Of a stretch of 64,000 nucleotides of DNA, positions 45,425 through 56,648 are shown in pieces. A model generated the notes under the pieces. It saw nothing but the letters and a program-made list of their open reading frames with translations. It was not told where the DNA came from and ran no database searches. Source of the DNA: Arion vulgaris (taxonomy: Eukaryota; Mollusca; Gastropoda; Stylommatophora; Arionidae); assembly GCA_020796225.1 (NCBI GenBank), contig CM036754.1:14643367-14707366 (forward strand), written 5' to 3'. Within the stretch, counting starts at the first letter, position 1, and each line of letters starts with the position of its first letter. The translations under genes and the position numbers were made by a program.

Positions 45425-48400
45425 CTGTGATTGGTTGTATGTGGTTGGGTGTATGTGGTTGGTTGTATGTGGTTTACTGTATGTGGTTGGTTGTATGTGG
45501 TTGACTGTATGTGGTTGGTTGTATGTGGTTGGTTGTATGTGGTTGGTTGTATGTGGTTGGTTGTATGTGGTTGACTGTATGTGGTTGGTTGTATGTGGTT
45601 GGTTGTATGTGGTTGGTGTATGTGGTTGACTGTATGTTGTTGGTTGTATGTGGTTGGTTGTATGTGGTTGGTTGTTTGTGGTTGACTGTATGTGGTTGGT
45701 TGTATGTGGTTTGTTGTATGTGGTTGGTTGTATATGGTTGACTAATGTGGTTGACTGTATGTGGTTGGCTGTATGTGGTTGGTTGTATGTGGTTGGTTGT
45801 ATGTGGTTGGTTGTATGTGGTTGGTTGTATGTGGTTGGTTGTATGTGGTTGACTGTATGTGGTTGATTGTATGTGGTTGGTTGTATGTGTGACTGTTGTG
45901 TATGTGGTTGGTTGTATGTAATTGACTGTATGTGGTTGGTTGTATGTGGTTGGTTGTATGTGGTTGGTTATTTTGTTGTGTATGTGGTTGACTGTATGTG
46001 ATTGACTGTATGTGGTTGGTTGTATTTGGTTGACTGTATGTGGTTGACTGTATGTGGTTGGTTGTATGTGGTTGACTGTATGTGGTTGGTTGTATGTGGT
46101 TGGTTGTATGTGGTTGGTTGTATGTGGTTGGTTGTATGTGGTTGGTTGTATGTGGTTGGATGTATGTGGTTGGTTGTATGTGGTTGACTGTATGTGGTTG
46201 ACTGTATGTGGTTGCTGTATGTGGTTGGTTGTATGTGGTTGGTTGTGGTTGGTTGTATGTGGTTGGTTGTATGTGGTTGGTTGTATGTGGTTGGTTGTAT
46301 GTGGTTGGTTGTATGTGGTTGGTTGTATGTGGTTGACTGTATGTGGTTGACTGTATGTGGTTGACTGTATGTGGTTGGTTGTATGTGGTTGGTTGTATGT
46401 GGTTGATATGTGGTTGCTGTATGTGGTTGACTGTATGTGGTTGGTTGTATGTGGTTGGTTGCATGTGGTTGACTGTATGTGGTTGACTGTATATGGTTGG
46501 TTGTATGTGGTTGGTTGTATGTGGTTGGTTGTATGTGGTTGACTGTTGTGGTTGACTGTATGTGGTTGGTTGATTGTATGTGGTTGGTTGTATGTGGTTG
46601 GTTGTATGTGGTTGGTTGTATGTGGTTGGTTGTATGTGGTTGGTTGTATGTGGTTGGTTGTATGTGGTTGACTGTATGTGGTTGGTTGTATGTGGTTGTG
46701 TATGTGGTTGGTTGTATGTGGTTGACTGTATGTGGTTGGTTGTATGTGGTTGTTGTAGGTGTGGTTGGTTGTATTGGTTGACTATGTGGTTGACTGTATG
46801 TGGTGTGGTTGTGATGTGGTTGGTTGTATGTGGTTGGTTGTATGTGGTTGGTTGTATGTGGTTGATTGTATGTGGTTGGTTGTATGTGGTTGATTGTATG
46901 TGGTTGACTGTATGTGGTTGGTTGTATGTGGTTTGTTGTATGTGGTTGGTTGTATTTGGTTGACTGTATGTGGTTGACTGTATGTGGTTGATTGTATGTG
47001 GTTGGTTGTATGTGGTTGGTTGTATGTGGTTGTTTGGATGTGGTTGACTGTATGTGGTTGACTGTATGTGGTTGGTTGTATGTGGTTGGTTGTATGTGGT
47101 TGGTTGTATGTGGTTGACTGTATGTGGTTTGCTGTATGTGGTTGGTTGTATGTGGTTGACTGTATGTGGTTGACTGTATGTGGTTGGTTGTATGTGGTTG
47201 GTTGTATGTGGTTGGTTGTATGTGGTTGACTGTATGTGGTTGGTGTATGTGGTTGGTTGTATGTGGTTGTTGTTGTGGTTGCTGTATGTGGTTGGTTGTA
47301 TGTGGTTGACTGTATGTGGTTGGTTGTATGTGGTTGGATGTATGTGGTTGATGTATTGTGGTTGATGTATGTGGTTGGTTGTATGTGGTTGGTTGTATGT
47401 GGTTGATGTATGTGGTTGCTGTATGTGGTTGGTATGTATGTGGTTGGTTGTATGTGGTTGGTTGTATGTGGTTGGTTGTATGTGGTTGGTTGTATGTGGT
47501 TGGTTGTAGTGGTTGTGTATGTGGTTGTGATGTGTTGGTTGTATGTGGTTGGTTGTATGTGGTTGGTTGTATGTGGTTGGGTGTATGTGGTTGGATGTAT
47601 GTGGTTGACTGTATGTGGTTGACTGTATGTGGTTGGTTGTATGTGGTTGATGTGTATGTGGTTGATGTATGTGGTTGACTGTATGTGGTTGGTTGTATGT
47701 GGTTGTGTATGTGGTTGGTTGTATGTGATTGAGTGTGGTTGGTGTGTATGTGGTTGGTTGTATGTGGTTGGTTGTATGTGGTTGGTTGTATGTGGTTGAC
47801 TGTGATGTGTTGACTGTATGTGGTTGGTTGTATGTGGTTGTGTATGTGGTTGACTGTATGTGTGGTTGGTTGTATGGTTGGTTGATGTATGTGGTTGTTG
47901 TATGTGGTTGGTTGTATGTGGTTGGTTGTATGTGGTTGGTTGGTTGTATGTGGTTGGTTGTATGTGGTTGGTTGTATGTGGTTGACTGTATGTGGTTGGT
48001 TGTATGTGGTTGACTGTATGTGGTTGGTTGTATGTGGTTGAGTGTGTATGTGTGGTTGGTTGTATGTGGTTGGTTGTATGTGGTGGTTTGTATGTGGTTG
48101 GTTGTATGTGGTTGGTTGTATGTGGTTGGTTGTATGTGGTTGAGTATGTGGTTGGTTGTATGTGGTTGTTGTATGTGGTTGTTGTATTGTTGGTATGTGG
48201 TTGACTGTATGTGGTTGGTTGTATGTGGTTGGCTGTATGTGGTTGGCTGTATGTGGTTGGTTGTATGTGGTTGGTTGTATGGTTGGTATGTGGTTGTATG
48301 TGGTTGGTTGTATGTGTGGTTGTTGTGGTTGACTGTATGTGGTTGGTTGTATGTGGTTGGTTGTATGTGGTTGGTTGTATGTGGTTGACTGTATGTGGTT

Positions 48401-49935
48401 GACTGTATGTGGTTGATTGTATGTGGTTGGTTGTATGTGGTTGGTGTATGTGGTTGGTTGTATGTGGTTGACTGTATGTGGTTGGTTGTATGTGGTTGGT
48501 TGTATGTGGTTGGTTGTATGTGGTTGGTTGTATGTGGTTGGTTGTATGTGGTTGGTTGTATGTGGTTGGTTGTATGTGGTTGTGTATGTTGTGTATGTGT
48601 TGCTGTATGTGGTTGGTTGTATGTGGTTGGTTGTATGTGGTTGGTTGTATGTGGTTGACTGTATGTGGTTGGTTGTATGTGGTTGTTGTATGTGGTTGGT
48701 TGTATGTGGTTGGTTGTATGTGGTTGTGTTGTGGTTGTGTATGTGGTTGGTTGACTGTATGTGGTTGACTGTATGTGGTTGATGTATGTGGTTGGTTGTA
48801 TGTGGTTGGTTGTATTGGTTGGTTGTATGTTGGTTTGGGTTGTATGTGGTTGGTTGTATGTGGTTGGTTGTATGTGGTTGTTGTATGTGGTTGGTTGTAT
48901 GTGGTTGGGTTGTATGTGGTTGATTGTATGTGGTTGGTGTATGTGGTTGATGTATGTGGTTGGTTGTATGTGGTTGGTTGTATGTGGTTGGTTGTATGTG
49001 GTTGGTTGTATGTGGTTGGTTGTATGTGGTTGACTGTATGTGGTTGATTGTATGTGGTTGTGTATGTGGTTGGTGTATGTGGTTGGTGTATGTGTTGACT
49101 GTATGTGGTTGGTTGTATGTGGTTGGTTGTATGTGGTTGGTGTATGTGGTTGTGTATGTGGTTGTTGTATGTGGTTGTTGTTGGGGGTTGGTTGTATTGG
49201 TTGTGTATGTGGTTGTTGTATGTGGTTGGTTGTATGTGGTTGGTGTATTGTGGTTGTAGTGGTTGTGGTTGTATGTGGTTGGTTGTATGTGGTTGTGTAT
49301 GTGGTTGACTGTATGTGGTTGATTGTATGTGGTTGAGTGTATGTTGATGTGGTTGATGTATGTGGTTGGTTGTATGTGGTTGGTATGTAGTGTGTGGTTG
49401 TGTATGGGTTGGTTGTATGTTGTATGTTTGTATGTGGTTGGTATGTTGTGTGGTTGTGTATGTGGTTGGTGTATGTGGTTGAGTGTATGTGGTTGGTTGT
49501 ATGTGGTTGGATGTATGTGGTTGGTTGTATGTGGTTGGCTGTATGTGGTTGGTTGTATGTGAGTGTGGTTGTATGTGGTTGTATGTGGTTGGTGTATGTT
49601 GGTTGTATGTGTGGTTGGATGTAGATGTGTTGTGTATGTGGTTGGTGTATGTGGTTGAGTTGTATGTGGTTGGCTGTATGTGAGTTGGTTGTATTGGTTG
49701 ACTGTAGGGTTTGGTTGTATGTGTTGTGATGTGGATTGACTATGTGGTTGTTGTATGTAGTGTGTATGTGTTGATCTGTAGTGTGGTTGTATGTGGTTGT
49801 ATGTGGTTGTTGTTGTGGTTGTATGTGGTTGTGTACTAGTGGTATGTATGTGGTTGTATGTGGTTGTATGTGGTTGTATGTGGTTGTATGTGGTTGTATG
49901 TGGTTGTATGTGGTTGTATGTGGTTGTGGTTGAGA
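45425..49935. repeat. 4.5-kb array of a 14-bp unit, about 320 copies
   Basis: Unit gtatgtggttggtt, with the variant gtatgtggttgact. The minus strand lacks stop codons in all three frames, so it forms a 1406-residue reading frame (49962-45742) of QPHTTNHIQPTTYN type. From about 49.1 kb to the end the units are increasingly irregular. Confidence 0.99.
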
Positions 49936-50045
49936 AGGATGCTGACTATCTGGTGACCACAATGTAGAACAGTCAGAGACCGGGAAAAGTGACGAGCACT
50001 GTTGGACTATGCTCCATCGAGTTGAGGGAGAGGAATAAGTAAGTC
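49936..50045 (+). mobile_element. LINE 3' coding end
   Basis: Reads TVRDREK-stop-RALLDYAPSS, like the RDRxKWRxLLxYAPxS end seen at 13120-13170. The Trp codon has become TGA. Only about 100 bp remain. Confidence 0.55.
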
Positions 50046-50324
50046 TTATATATTATATTGTGAGCTTCTGTAGTCAAGTGGCAGTGGTGATACAAGCTCA
50101 GCGTACCTGGTTCAAACAAGTGAGCAGTTGAAAGCAAATCTTGTTTCGTGGATTTCTACAAAAGGTAAAATTAGATCTATATGTCTCAAGCAATGGCAAA
50201 CTACTGATACATATAAGTGGTGTCAGAAAATCAACGACTGTTTCCGTGGTTGATGGCTCACGTCATGTAAAGGATATTCCACGATTTTCTATTTCCTATA
50301 TATATGTAAAAAAGGGTTTTAAAG
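50046..50324. other. no gene or clear repeat seen
   Basis: Unique-looking sequence between the 14-bp array and a SINE. I see nothing to annotate. Confidence 0.5.
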
Positions 50325-50555
50325 TCGAAGGATTGACTTCATTGCACCGGGTTTTACCCCATATGGCTCGGTCCTCTCGCAGAAATGGCCGCCACCTGCC
50401 GAAAGTATTGCACAAAGCACGAACTCCGTAGCTCCAGAAACAATCCTAGGAGTCTCTGGAAAAACTGCACTCGTGAACAGAAGGCCGCGGTCCGGATTCG
50501 AACCCACGACCTTCGAATTGCAAGGCAAAGGGCTTAACCACTCAGCCACAGATAT
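50325..50555 (-). mobile_element. tRNA-derived SINE, family 2
   Basis: The minus strand starts with tgtggctgagtggttaagcc (A box) and later has gtcgtgggttcgaatccgga (B box), a tRNA Leu/Ser-like head. The body shares gaaggattgacttcattgca with the copy at 14877-15090. A short TA run borders the head side. Confidence 0.88.
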
Positions 50556-50995
50556 ATATATATATAATAAGTAAGAATATATCTTTATTTCTAAGCAATG
50601 GTGGTCTACCTTAAGCCTCTTCTTTTAGAAAGTTCACAGAATAACACATGATTGTGTACATGACAATTCTTCTCACCGCAAAGGATAAAGTACCTTCCTC
50701 ATTACTGTTTATTTGCCTAGCAAGGCGATCTGACATAGTTATGTGCTTTGCCCATTTTGCACAAATTATCTCTCGATTATTTAGTTTGCCTCCAAAAGAA
50801 AGTCACGGTGAATACGTCTGTTGGAGTTGAGCATGGTATGTAGTGAATACTAGAAGATGGAATGAATATAATATTAATAGCCGTCCATCGCAAGCGATGG
50901 TGACAACAGTATCAGACGTGTGCGGCTGCACCTCTCTGGTGTGTGGAGGTGACTGTAGAGTCCAATCCTAGAACACAATCCTCTACCACAGGTGG
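50556..50995. other. no gene seen
   Basis: AT-rich unique-looking sequence. I see no exon or transposon I can support. Confidence 0.5.
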
Positions 50996-51670
50996 GGCAT
51001 TAACAAGGTTAGACAGGTTAGACTTGTGTGTTCTGTCTTTTCGCACCTTTTTTTTCTGTGTGCCTAAACGGCACGATGATTCTCAGCTATGCGGGTTTCT
51101 GTTGTGTTGTTACAGCGCCACATCTGGCGATGTTGCGCAAGGGACTCCCAGCACTTGGTGTCTATATTGAAGCATTTCAAAGACACTTTAAGAGTGACTT
51201 TAAAGCGTTTTTTTTCTGTCCACTAGAACGTCTGCCCCTTTTAAGTTCGCCATACATCAACTGTTTTGTGGTGAGTTTATCAGGCATCCGAGCAACGTGA
51301 CCGGCTCATCTCACTTGGTCCTTCTGTAACAGGATGTTGACGCTTGGGATCTTTGCTTGTGTGAGAACTTAGCTATCTTGAATGTTGTCCTGTCAGTGTA
51401 TTTTAGTATTCTGCGTAGACAGCTGTCGTGGAAGTGATTTAGTTTTCTTGATATAGGGGAGACTGCAGAAAAACTATATAAAATGGCGAAACACATAATA
51501 ACAAAGTACTGTAGATTTTACAAAATACTAAAACAATGACAATACATAGCAACGTTTCGACCAAAAGGCCTTTATCAAGCTAAAGTTTAGTTTTCTTGCA
51601 TGCCTGCTATACACTGTCTGTGTACAGCAACGTAGTTAGCACCATGGCCTGGTAAACTTTTAGCTTTGTA
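50996..51670 (-). mobile_element. LINE C-terminal fragment with nested insert
   Basis: From the right, the minus strand reads KVYQAMVLTTLLYTDSV (LLYGCETW-like), then, after an insert at 51451-51585, SRKLNHFHDSCLRRILKYTD. It continues with ARMPDKLTTKQLMYGELKRG, SAGSPLRN- and RCGAV-like residues (RQxWR). The order is that of a LINE ORF2 C-terminus. Several frameshifts are present. Confidence 0.83.
51451..51585 (-). mobile_element. 135-bp insertion with hammerhead-like core and 13-bp TSD
   Basis: The word tttagttttcttg flanks it directly (51438-51450 and 51586-51598). On the minus strand it starts with cttgataaaggccttttggt then cgaaacgttgc. This resembles a hammerhead ribozyme core (CUGANGA, stem II, GAAAC), with GGCC/GGTC as stem II. 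The canonical C3 and G8 are T and A here. Such a core is known from the ends of Penelope-like elements and related short retroposons; assigning it there is inference. Confidence 0.72.
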
Positions 51671-51714
51671 ATGAATATACCTAACCATCAACTGCTTCTA
51701 GTATAATGGATGTT

Positions 51715-52512
51715 TACATAGAATAGAGGGACTGAGATGGTATGATAGGATTACAAATGAGAAACTCAGAGAAAGAACAAAGCAGATACCAGTGAAGAAA
51801 GAGCTCAGGAAGAGACGATAACGATGGATAGGACATACATTGAGAAGACCGACCGGAAGCATTACAAGACAGGCACTGTATTTAAACCCGAAAGGGAAAG
51901 AGGTGTAGGTGGAAGGTCTAGACCATAGGTTCCCAAACTTTTTCGGTCCACCGCCCACTTTGCACAACATAAACTTTGTAACGCCCCTCCACATTATAAC
52001 AGTTTGCCAACGCCCCCTCCCACATATATACATGCTTTATTTTCTCTTTGACATAGAAAATTGATATATATTTCTGTCATACATGTCAATTTTCAAATGA
52101 TTATATGCATGAATTAGAAAAGTGATGAAAAAATGAATCGTGTAAGACAGGCATAAGATGAAATAAAATGCAAAATTCAAATTTTAAATGATTATTCAAT
52201 CGCAAAATCACGAAAATAATTTATTTTAAAATATTTATTATTAATTTCTTCTTTAAGGAGCCACCGACCCTAATCGCCTGAACACCCCCAAAATTCTTCT
52301 GAACCCACTATCGCCCCCTAGAACGCTTCATCGCCCACTGGGGGCGGTACCGCCCACTTTGGGAAACGCTGGTCTAGACAGACCTGAAGAAGAGAGCTGG
52401 AGGCTGATATTAAAAGGAAAGGTAAAACATGGAAAGAATTGGAAGGGATGGCAGGAGAGAGGAAGAGCTGGAATAAGTTTGTTGAAGACCTGTGCTCCGT
52501 TTAGAGTTGGAA
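51715..52512 (+). mobile_element. LINE C-terminal fragment split by a hAT element
   Basis: The left part (51715-51915) reads LRWYDRITNEKLRERTKQIP, RWIGHTLRRPTGSITRQALY and LNPKGK. The right part (52380-52505) reads EEESWRLILKGKVKHGKELE and RKSWNKFVEDLCSV, then stop. Together they follow the order of an ORF2 C-terminus, with the hAT element between. Confidence 0.87.
51924..52371. mobile_element. hAT-type non-autonomous element, 448 bp
   Basis: The ends are imperfect inverted repeats (cataggttcccaaactttt and cccactttgggaaacgctg) and the 8-bp direct duplication gtctagac stands on both sides (51916-51923 and 52372-52379). Subterminal blocks rich in cgcccc occur at both ends. It has no coding capacity. 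Confidence 0.92.
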
Positions 52513-53695
52513 GGTGAAGAAGATCAACTGCCTTAGTGTGCCTCTCTCATGATTTGTGATCGAGGCTTACCCACAATTCAATGAAGATTTGCTATCAGGG
52601 TTATTGTACCCTAGCCTTTAGCTCACACAGCGTACAGAGACCTTGAACATAGCAGCAGGTTTGACATATTGCACGTTTGACTTAAGTTGCTAACGATCTC
52701 CTGCTCAATTGATTTCATTGTGTATTATCGTTCGTACATACGTGTATGTACTCCGTGCACAAGCTAAACCATTATATAGCTAAACCAACTCAGCAGATAC
52801 CGTCTATATTACAACTGGTCAGTCTCTACTAGAGGTAATGTCCAGCTTGTTATTACTGCATTTTAATTGATGCTTTGGTGTGTTATTTACTTTAATAACA
52901 AGATTTATTGACTTGATATATCTGTAAATAACAATCTCGGCATCGTTACTTCGACGGTTAATAATAATTTAAAATACTAGTACTTAGAAGTTAGTACTAC
53001 TACTAACTGGCAAATCGTTGAAGTTGATGTGACGGCTAATGATAATAAAGTAAAGAGTCGTTGTAGTAACTAACAGAACATTTCAACAGCGTTCCTGTAT
53101 ATGTTGATCAAATTAACCACTTATTTATTTTATTACTTGCATGTCCGTCCTATACTACTTTTTTATCATATAATTGTATTTTCTACATAGTCACATACAC
53201 TTACAGTATTGTTAGTTATGATACTCTTGTTTCAGTCCGGTATATGCTCAATTCTACTCTTCTTATGTTTGATTGATATTACAAATTTCTTCAGTGACAG
53301 GGTACCACCCACCATCCAAGTGATTGCAAATTTCTTCAGTCACAGTTGTATCACCATCCAACTGGTGATTCACCAAACAATTGAAGTATATTGTTATCCT
53401 ATCCACATCCATCAAATCTGTCTGTTCTCTCATTTCTGAGAACTGCTGCATGTCCAGGACTGTTATGTATATGTATTGTATGTATGCTGCAGTTGGAATC
53501 ACATATCTTTGACATCCACTTACACTGAAGTGAAGTCAGTTTGAAAATGCAATAAATTTTTATCAAATGTGTTACAGCCATGAATGACTGACAAAGTGGT
53601 TCTTAGTGAGTATACCACTTCATAAACCACTCCTTCTGTAACAGCTTGCACTAAAAGATCATAGCAATTTGTCTTAACACTGTTTTATCTTATCT
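52513..53695. other. AT-rich intergenic DNA, no gene seen
   Basis: One small duplication lies at 53280-53350 (acaaatttcttcagt and gcaaatttcttcagt with ccaccatcca following). I see no exon, RNA gene or transposon I can support. Confidence 0.5.
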
Positions 53696-53699
53696 GCTT

Positions 53700-53945
53700 A
53701 CAAACATGGGACACCATATCTTATCTTCTTGCAATTATGGAACACCATATTTTATCTGCATGCAATCATGGGACACCATATTTTATCTGCTTTCAATCAT
53801 GGGACACCATATATTATCTGCTTGTAATCATGGGACACCATATTTTATCTGCATGCAATCATGGGACACCATATTTTATCTGCTTTCAATCATGGGACGC
53901 CATATATTATCTTCCAGCAATCATGGGACACCATATATTATCATG
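53700..53945. repeat. 31-bp minisatellite, about 8 copies
   Basis: Unit atcatgggacaccatatttt plus atctgcatgca, with two main variants. Confidence 0.94.
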
Positions 53946-53974
53946 AAATATACCATAACCTTAGAAAATATTAA

Positions 53975-54530
53975 GTTATATGATCAACGTCATGGCACAT
54001 TGGACATTCCCATGCATGCTCTGTTCTCCGCTGGAGCAGCCATGTCAAAGTCCACTTGCTTACCATACCCATGAGAGGTTGATTAGTATATCTTCCCTCA
54101 CTATCACAAAGATGACACTGTCTGGCATGTCCAAATTTAACACCTAATTCTCGTTCCAGTTTCTGAGACTCGCCCAAATCATTTAAGTGAGAGTATATCA
54201 TATTTATATCGGCTCTAGCCCTACTTCTGCTAGCTTAAGTCAGGGCATTGTTTGCAAGAAAGTCAGCACGTTCGTTACCCTGCACTCCAGCATATCCAGG
54301 TGTGTACATTTTCTTGAGATGTGATCTCCGAATGCTGTCCATCTTTCCGTGTACAGACTTCCAGATTCAATCCCTTAAAGCACATTCTTGAGTCTGATAT
54401 GATAATCGTATGGGTTACCTGTTGCTCAGCCACCCATGAGAGAGCCCTGGAGGCAGCGGTAATCCCATAGTCATGCTCGACGTTGTAGCCTCGAAAGTTC
54501 TGCAGTCCTCATGAAATGCCTTCAGATGGA
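53975..54530 (-). mobile_element. LINE RNase H fragment, second copy
   Basis: The same arrangement as 17516-18316: ISDSKNVL- and PGYAGV-like traces, then QPLMGMVSKWTLTWLLQRRT and EHAWECPMC (53971-54201). The 3' border is the same (tgatc.acgtcatggcacat). It is more decayed. Confidence 0.82.
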
Positions 54531-54750
54531 ATTACAGGCTACATTTGATATACTGTACCGGACATTCAGTGTTGCTGTATCATAATTTGGTGTTAATCGG
54601 TTGCCCTTCTTTATACACAATCTCACTGCAGTTTTATCAGAAACTTCAAGAGAAATAACTCACATGTATGTTATTTTGTTTTAATATTGTTATCTCCCTT
54701 ACATGTAACGTACAGATAACACAGTTTGTCAATAAGACATAGGTATTTAT
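54531..54750. other. no gene seen
   Basis: Unique-looking sequence. Nothing to annotate. Confidence 0.4.
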
Positions 54751-54754
54751 AAAG

Positions 54755-54955
54755 TATATGGATGCAAACTGTGGACCATAACACAAACATTAAAGAACAA
54801 AATTGAAGCTTTTGAATCAAGGTGTTACAGAAAAGTTCTTAGAACATCCTGGACAGAGAAGAGAAGAAACAAAGACATCCTACAAGACCTGAATATCAAG
54901 GAACATTGGCTCATAAATAACATCATACCGTATTCTCCAATATACATTTGAAACC
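54755..54955 (+). mobile_element. LINE fragment
   Basis: Reads YGCKLWTITQTLKNKIEAFE then SRCYRKVLRTSWTEKRRNKD, the YGxExWTxx...xEAFExxCxRxxLRxxWTxxxxN part of ORF2. Confidence 0.85.
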
Positions 54956-54989
54956 TAAAAATATTTTCCTTTTATATCAAGGTAGAAAT

Positions 54990-55575
54990 ATTAATCTTGT
55001 TAGGTTTAGTAGTTTCAAATACTCGCTACCCGTCAATATTTCATATACTCACTAGTCATATCAATATTTCAAATACTCGCTACCCGTCAATATTTCATAT
55101 ACTCACTAGTCATATCAATATTTCAAATACTCACTAGTCATATCAATATTTCAAATACTCACTAGTCATATCAATATTTCAAATACTCACTAGTCATATC
55201 AATATTTCAAATACTGCTACCGTTAATATTTCAAATACTCGCTAGCCATACCAACATTTCAAATACTCGCTAGCCATATCAATATTTCAAATACTCACTA
55301 GTTATTTCAATATTTCAAATACTTGCTAGCCATGACAATATTTCAAATACTCGCTAGCCCAGACAAAATTTCAAATACTCGCTAACCATGCCAGTATTTC
55401 AAATACTCACTAGTCATATCAATATTTCATATACTCACTAGTCATATCAATATTTCAAATACTTGCTACCGTTAATATTTCAAATACTACTAAGCCATAC
55501 CAATATTTCAAATACTCACTAGCCATGACAAAATTTCAAATACTCACTAGCCATGCCAATATTTCCAATACACAC
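54990..55575. repeat. 27-bp minisatellite, about 21 copies
   Basis: Unit atttcaaatactcactagtc plus atatcaat, with tagcca and tacccg variants. Confidence 0.95.
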
Positions 55576-56220
55576 TACAGGTCTTGTTATGTTCGATAGC
55601 TCTTTCCATCAGTTGTCTCAATGTGAATATTGCATCTATATACCTTTCAATTTCGTCTGAAACCCATCTGTGCTTCTGAGAGTAGTTCTTCAATTGTTGG
55701 TCTTGGTCTTCTTTCAGTTATCTTAGCATACATTTTTCCTATGTGACTTAATAGTGAGATTCCCCTATAGTTATTACATTCCTTCTTGGTGCCTTTGTTT
55801 TTTCAAATTGGTGTGATTATTGCTGTTTGCCAATCTTCTGGTGTTTCTTGGTCCTCCCAATTGATATTTGTCGATGGAGATATTGGTAGTGTTTTCTTCT
55901 CCAGCGAATGTCATTACTTCGGTTTTGTCAATGTTTATTCTCATACTGTATTCATTGCATGTTTTTTTATTTATTTATTTTTTATCGATCCAGAAGCACT
56001 TGAGCTTTCAGCTCGGTGCCGCGGACATCGTAACCCTTCGGTTCGGTGCCACGAACACCGTGAATCTAGTGAACCTGTGGCTTTTCTGCCAGCCCACGGA
56101 ATTGAACCCACACTTACAGGGAGCTTGTCACCCGTAGTCCAGCGTGCTATGAACATGCTGGGCAGACGGGCTCATTGCATGTTAACTGAGTCTGTTAATG
56201 TTTATTGTATAGAGGTTGGG
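55576..56220 (-). mobile_element. rearranged LINE reverse-transcriptase fragments with nested SINE
   Basis: From the right, the minus strand first reads CNEYSMRINIDKTEVMTFAG (the part after the FADD box). It then reads RNTRRLANSN-, or one frame over ETPEDWQTAIITPI, and KKECNNYRGISLLSHIGKMY (the part well before the FADD box). In an intact element the order is the reverse. The FADD box itself is missing. Confidence 0.82.
55964..56171 (-). mobile_element. tRNA-derived SINE, family 1, with TSD
   Basis: The minus strand carries the head with B box gggttcaattccgtgggct, then the gccacaggttcactagattc body and an A-rich tail at the low side. The 12-bp word tcattgcatgtt stands directly on both sides (55952-55963 and 56172-56183). 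Confidence 0.9.
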
Positions 56221-56224
56221 TAGA

Positions 56225-56370
56225 GTGTAGTAAAGTTGAAGATCCTCCTCTCTGTAGAAGAAGATCCTCCTCTCTGTAGAAGAAGATTCTCCTCTCTGTA
56301 GAAGAAGATTTTCCTCTCTGTAGAAGATCAACCTCTCTGTAGAAGAAGATCATTCTCTCTGTAGAAGAAA
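56225..56370. repeat. 22-bp minisatellite, left part, 6-7 copies
   Basis: Unit ctctctgtagaagaagatcc plus tc. It continues at 56649-56685 beyond the U2-headed insert. Confidence 0.93.
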
Positions 56371-56377
56371 AACCTCC

Positions 56378-56648
56378 TTTTGGGGGCCGTCCCAGGTGGA
56401 CCCGTACAACGGAACGTGAAAACGTTTATAAACTATCAAGCCCCATCAATCTTTCGATCAATGGCACTCCTAGTTTTGTACAAGGGTAGCCATGTGGCAT
56501 TTAATGAAAGCTCCCGACCTTCGGCTTCGATCAAATGGGCACTAGTTCCGTAACACAAGCTGATAACTTTGTGAACCCATATAATGGGCCACGTGACAGA
56601 TATCAAGCGATACAGATACTACACTTTGATCTTAGCCAAAAGGCCGAG
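56378..56648 (-). mobile_element. U2 snRNA-headed retroposon, 271 bp
   Basis: On the minus strand it begins ctcggccttttggctaagat then caaagtgtagtatctgt, the 5' end of U2 snRNA from about nucleotide 8, including the branch-point-pairing GUAGUA. After about 37 bases U2 likeness fades, though a hairpin (gtggcccat/atgggttcac) still sits where U2 stem II would be. The rest is unrelated to U2 as I know it and includes a GAAA-looped hairpin (ccattgatc gaaa gattgatgg). It ends ggcccccaaaa. The 7-bp aacctcc stands on both sides (56371-56377 and 56649-56655), suggesting retroposition into the 22-bp array. The alternative is a strongly diverged U2 gene. Confidence 0.75.
56612..56648 (-). ncRNA. U2 snRNA 5'-end segment
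   Basis: These bases match the conserved 5' part of animal U2 snRNA, with one extra A in atcaaag as in insect U2. The Sm site (AUUUUUGG-like) and stems III/IV of U2 are not found after it, so it is not a complete U2 gene. Confidence 0.85.

Noticed and set aside
45742..49962. 1406-residue minus-strand reading frame (QPHTTNHIQ repeats)
   Set aside because: It is the 14-bp satellite read in three rotating frames. All minus frames are open, it survives indels for that reason only, and there is no start context, splice site or domain.
56378..56648. A complete functional U2 snRNA gene
   Set aside because: Only the first 37 bases match U2. There is no Sm site or 3' stem-loops, and flanking repeats suggest insertion.
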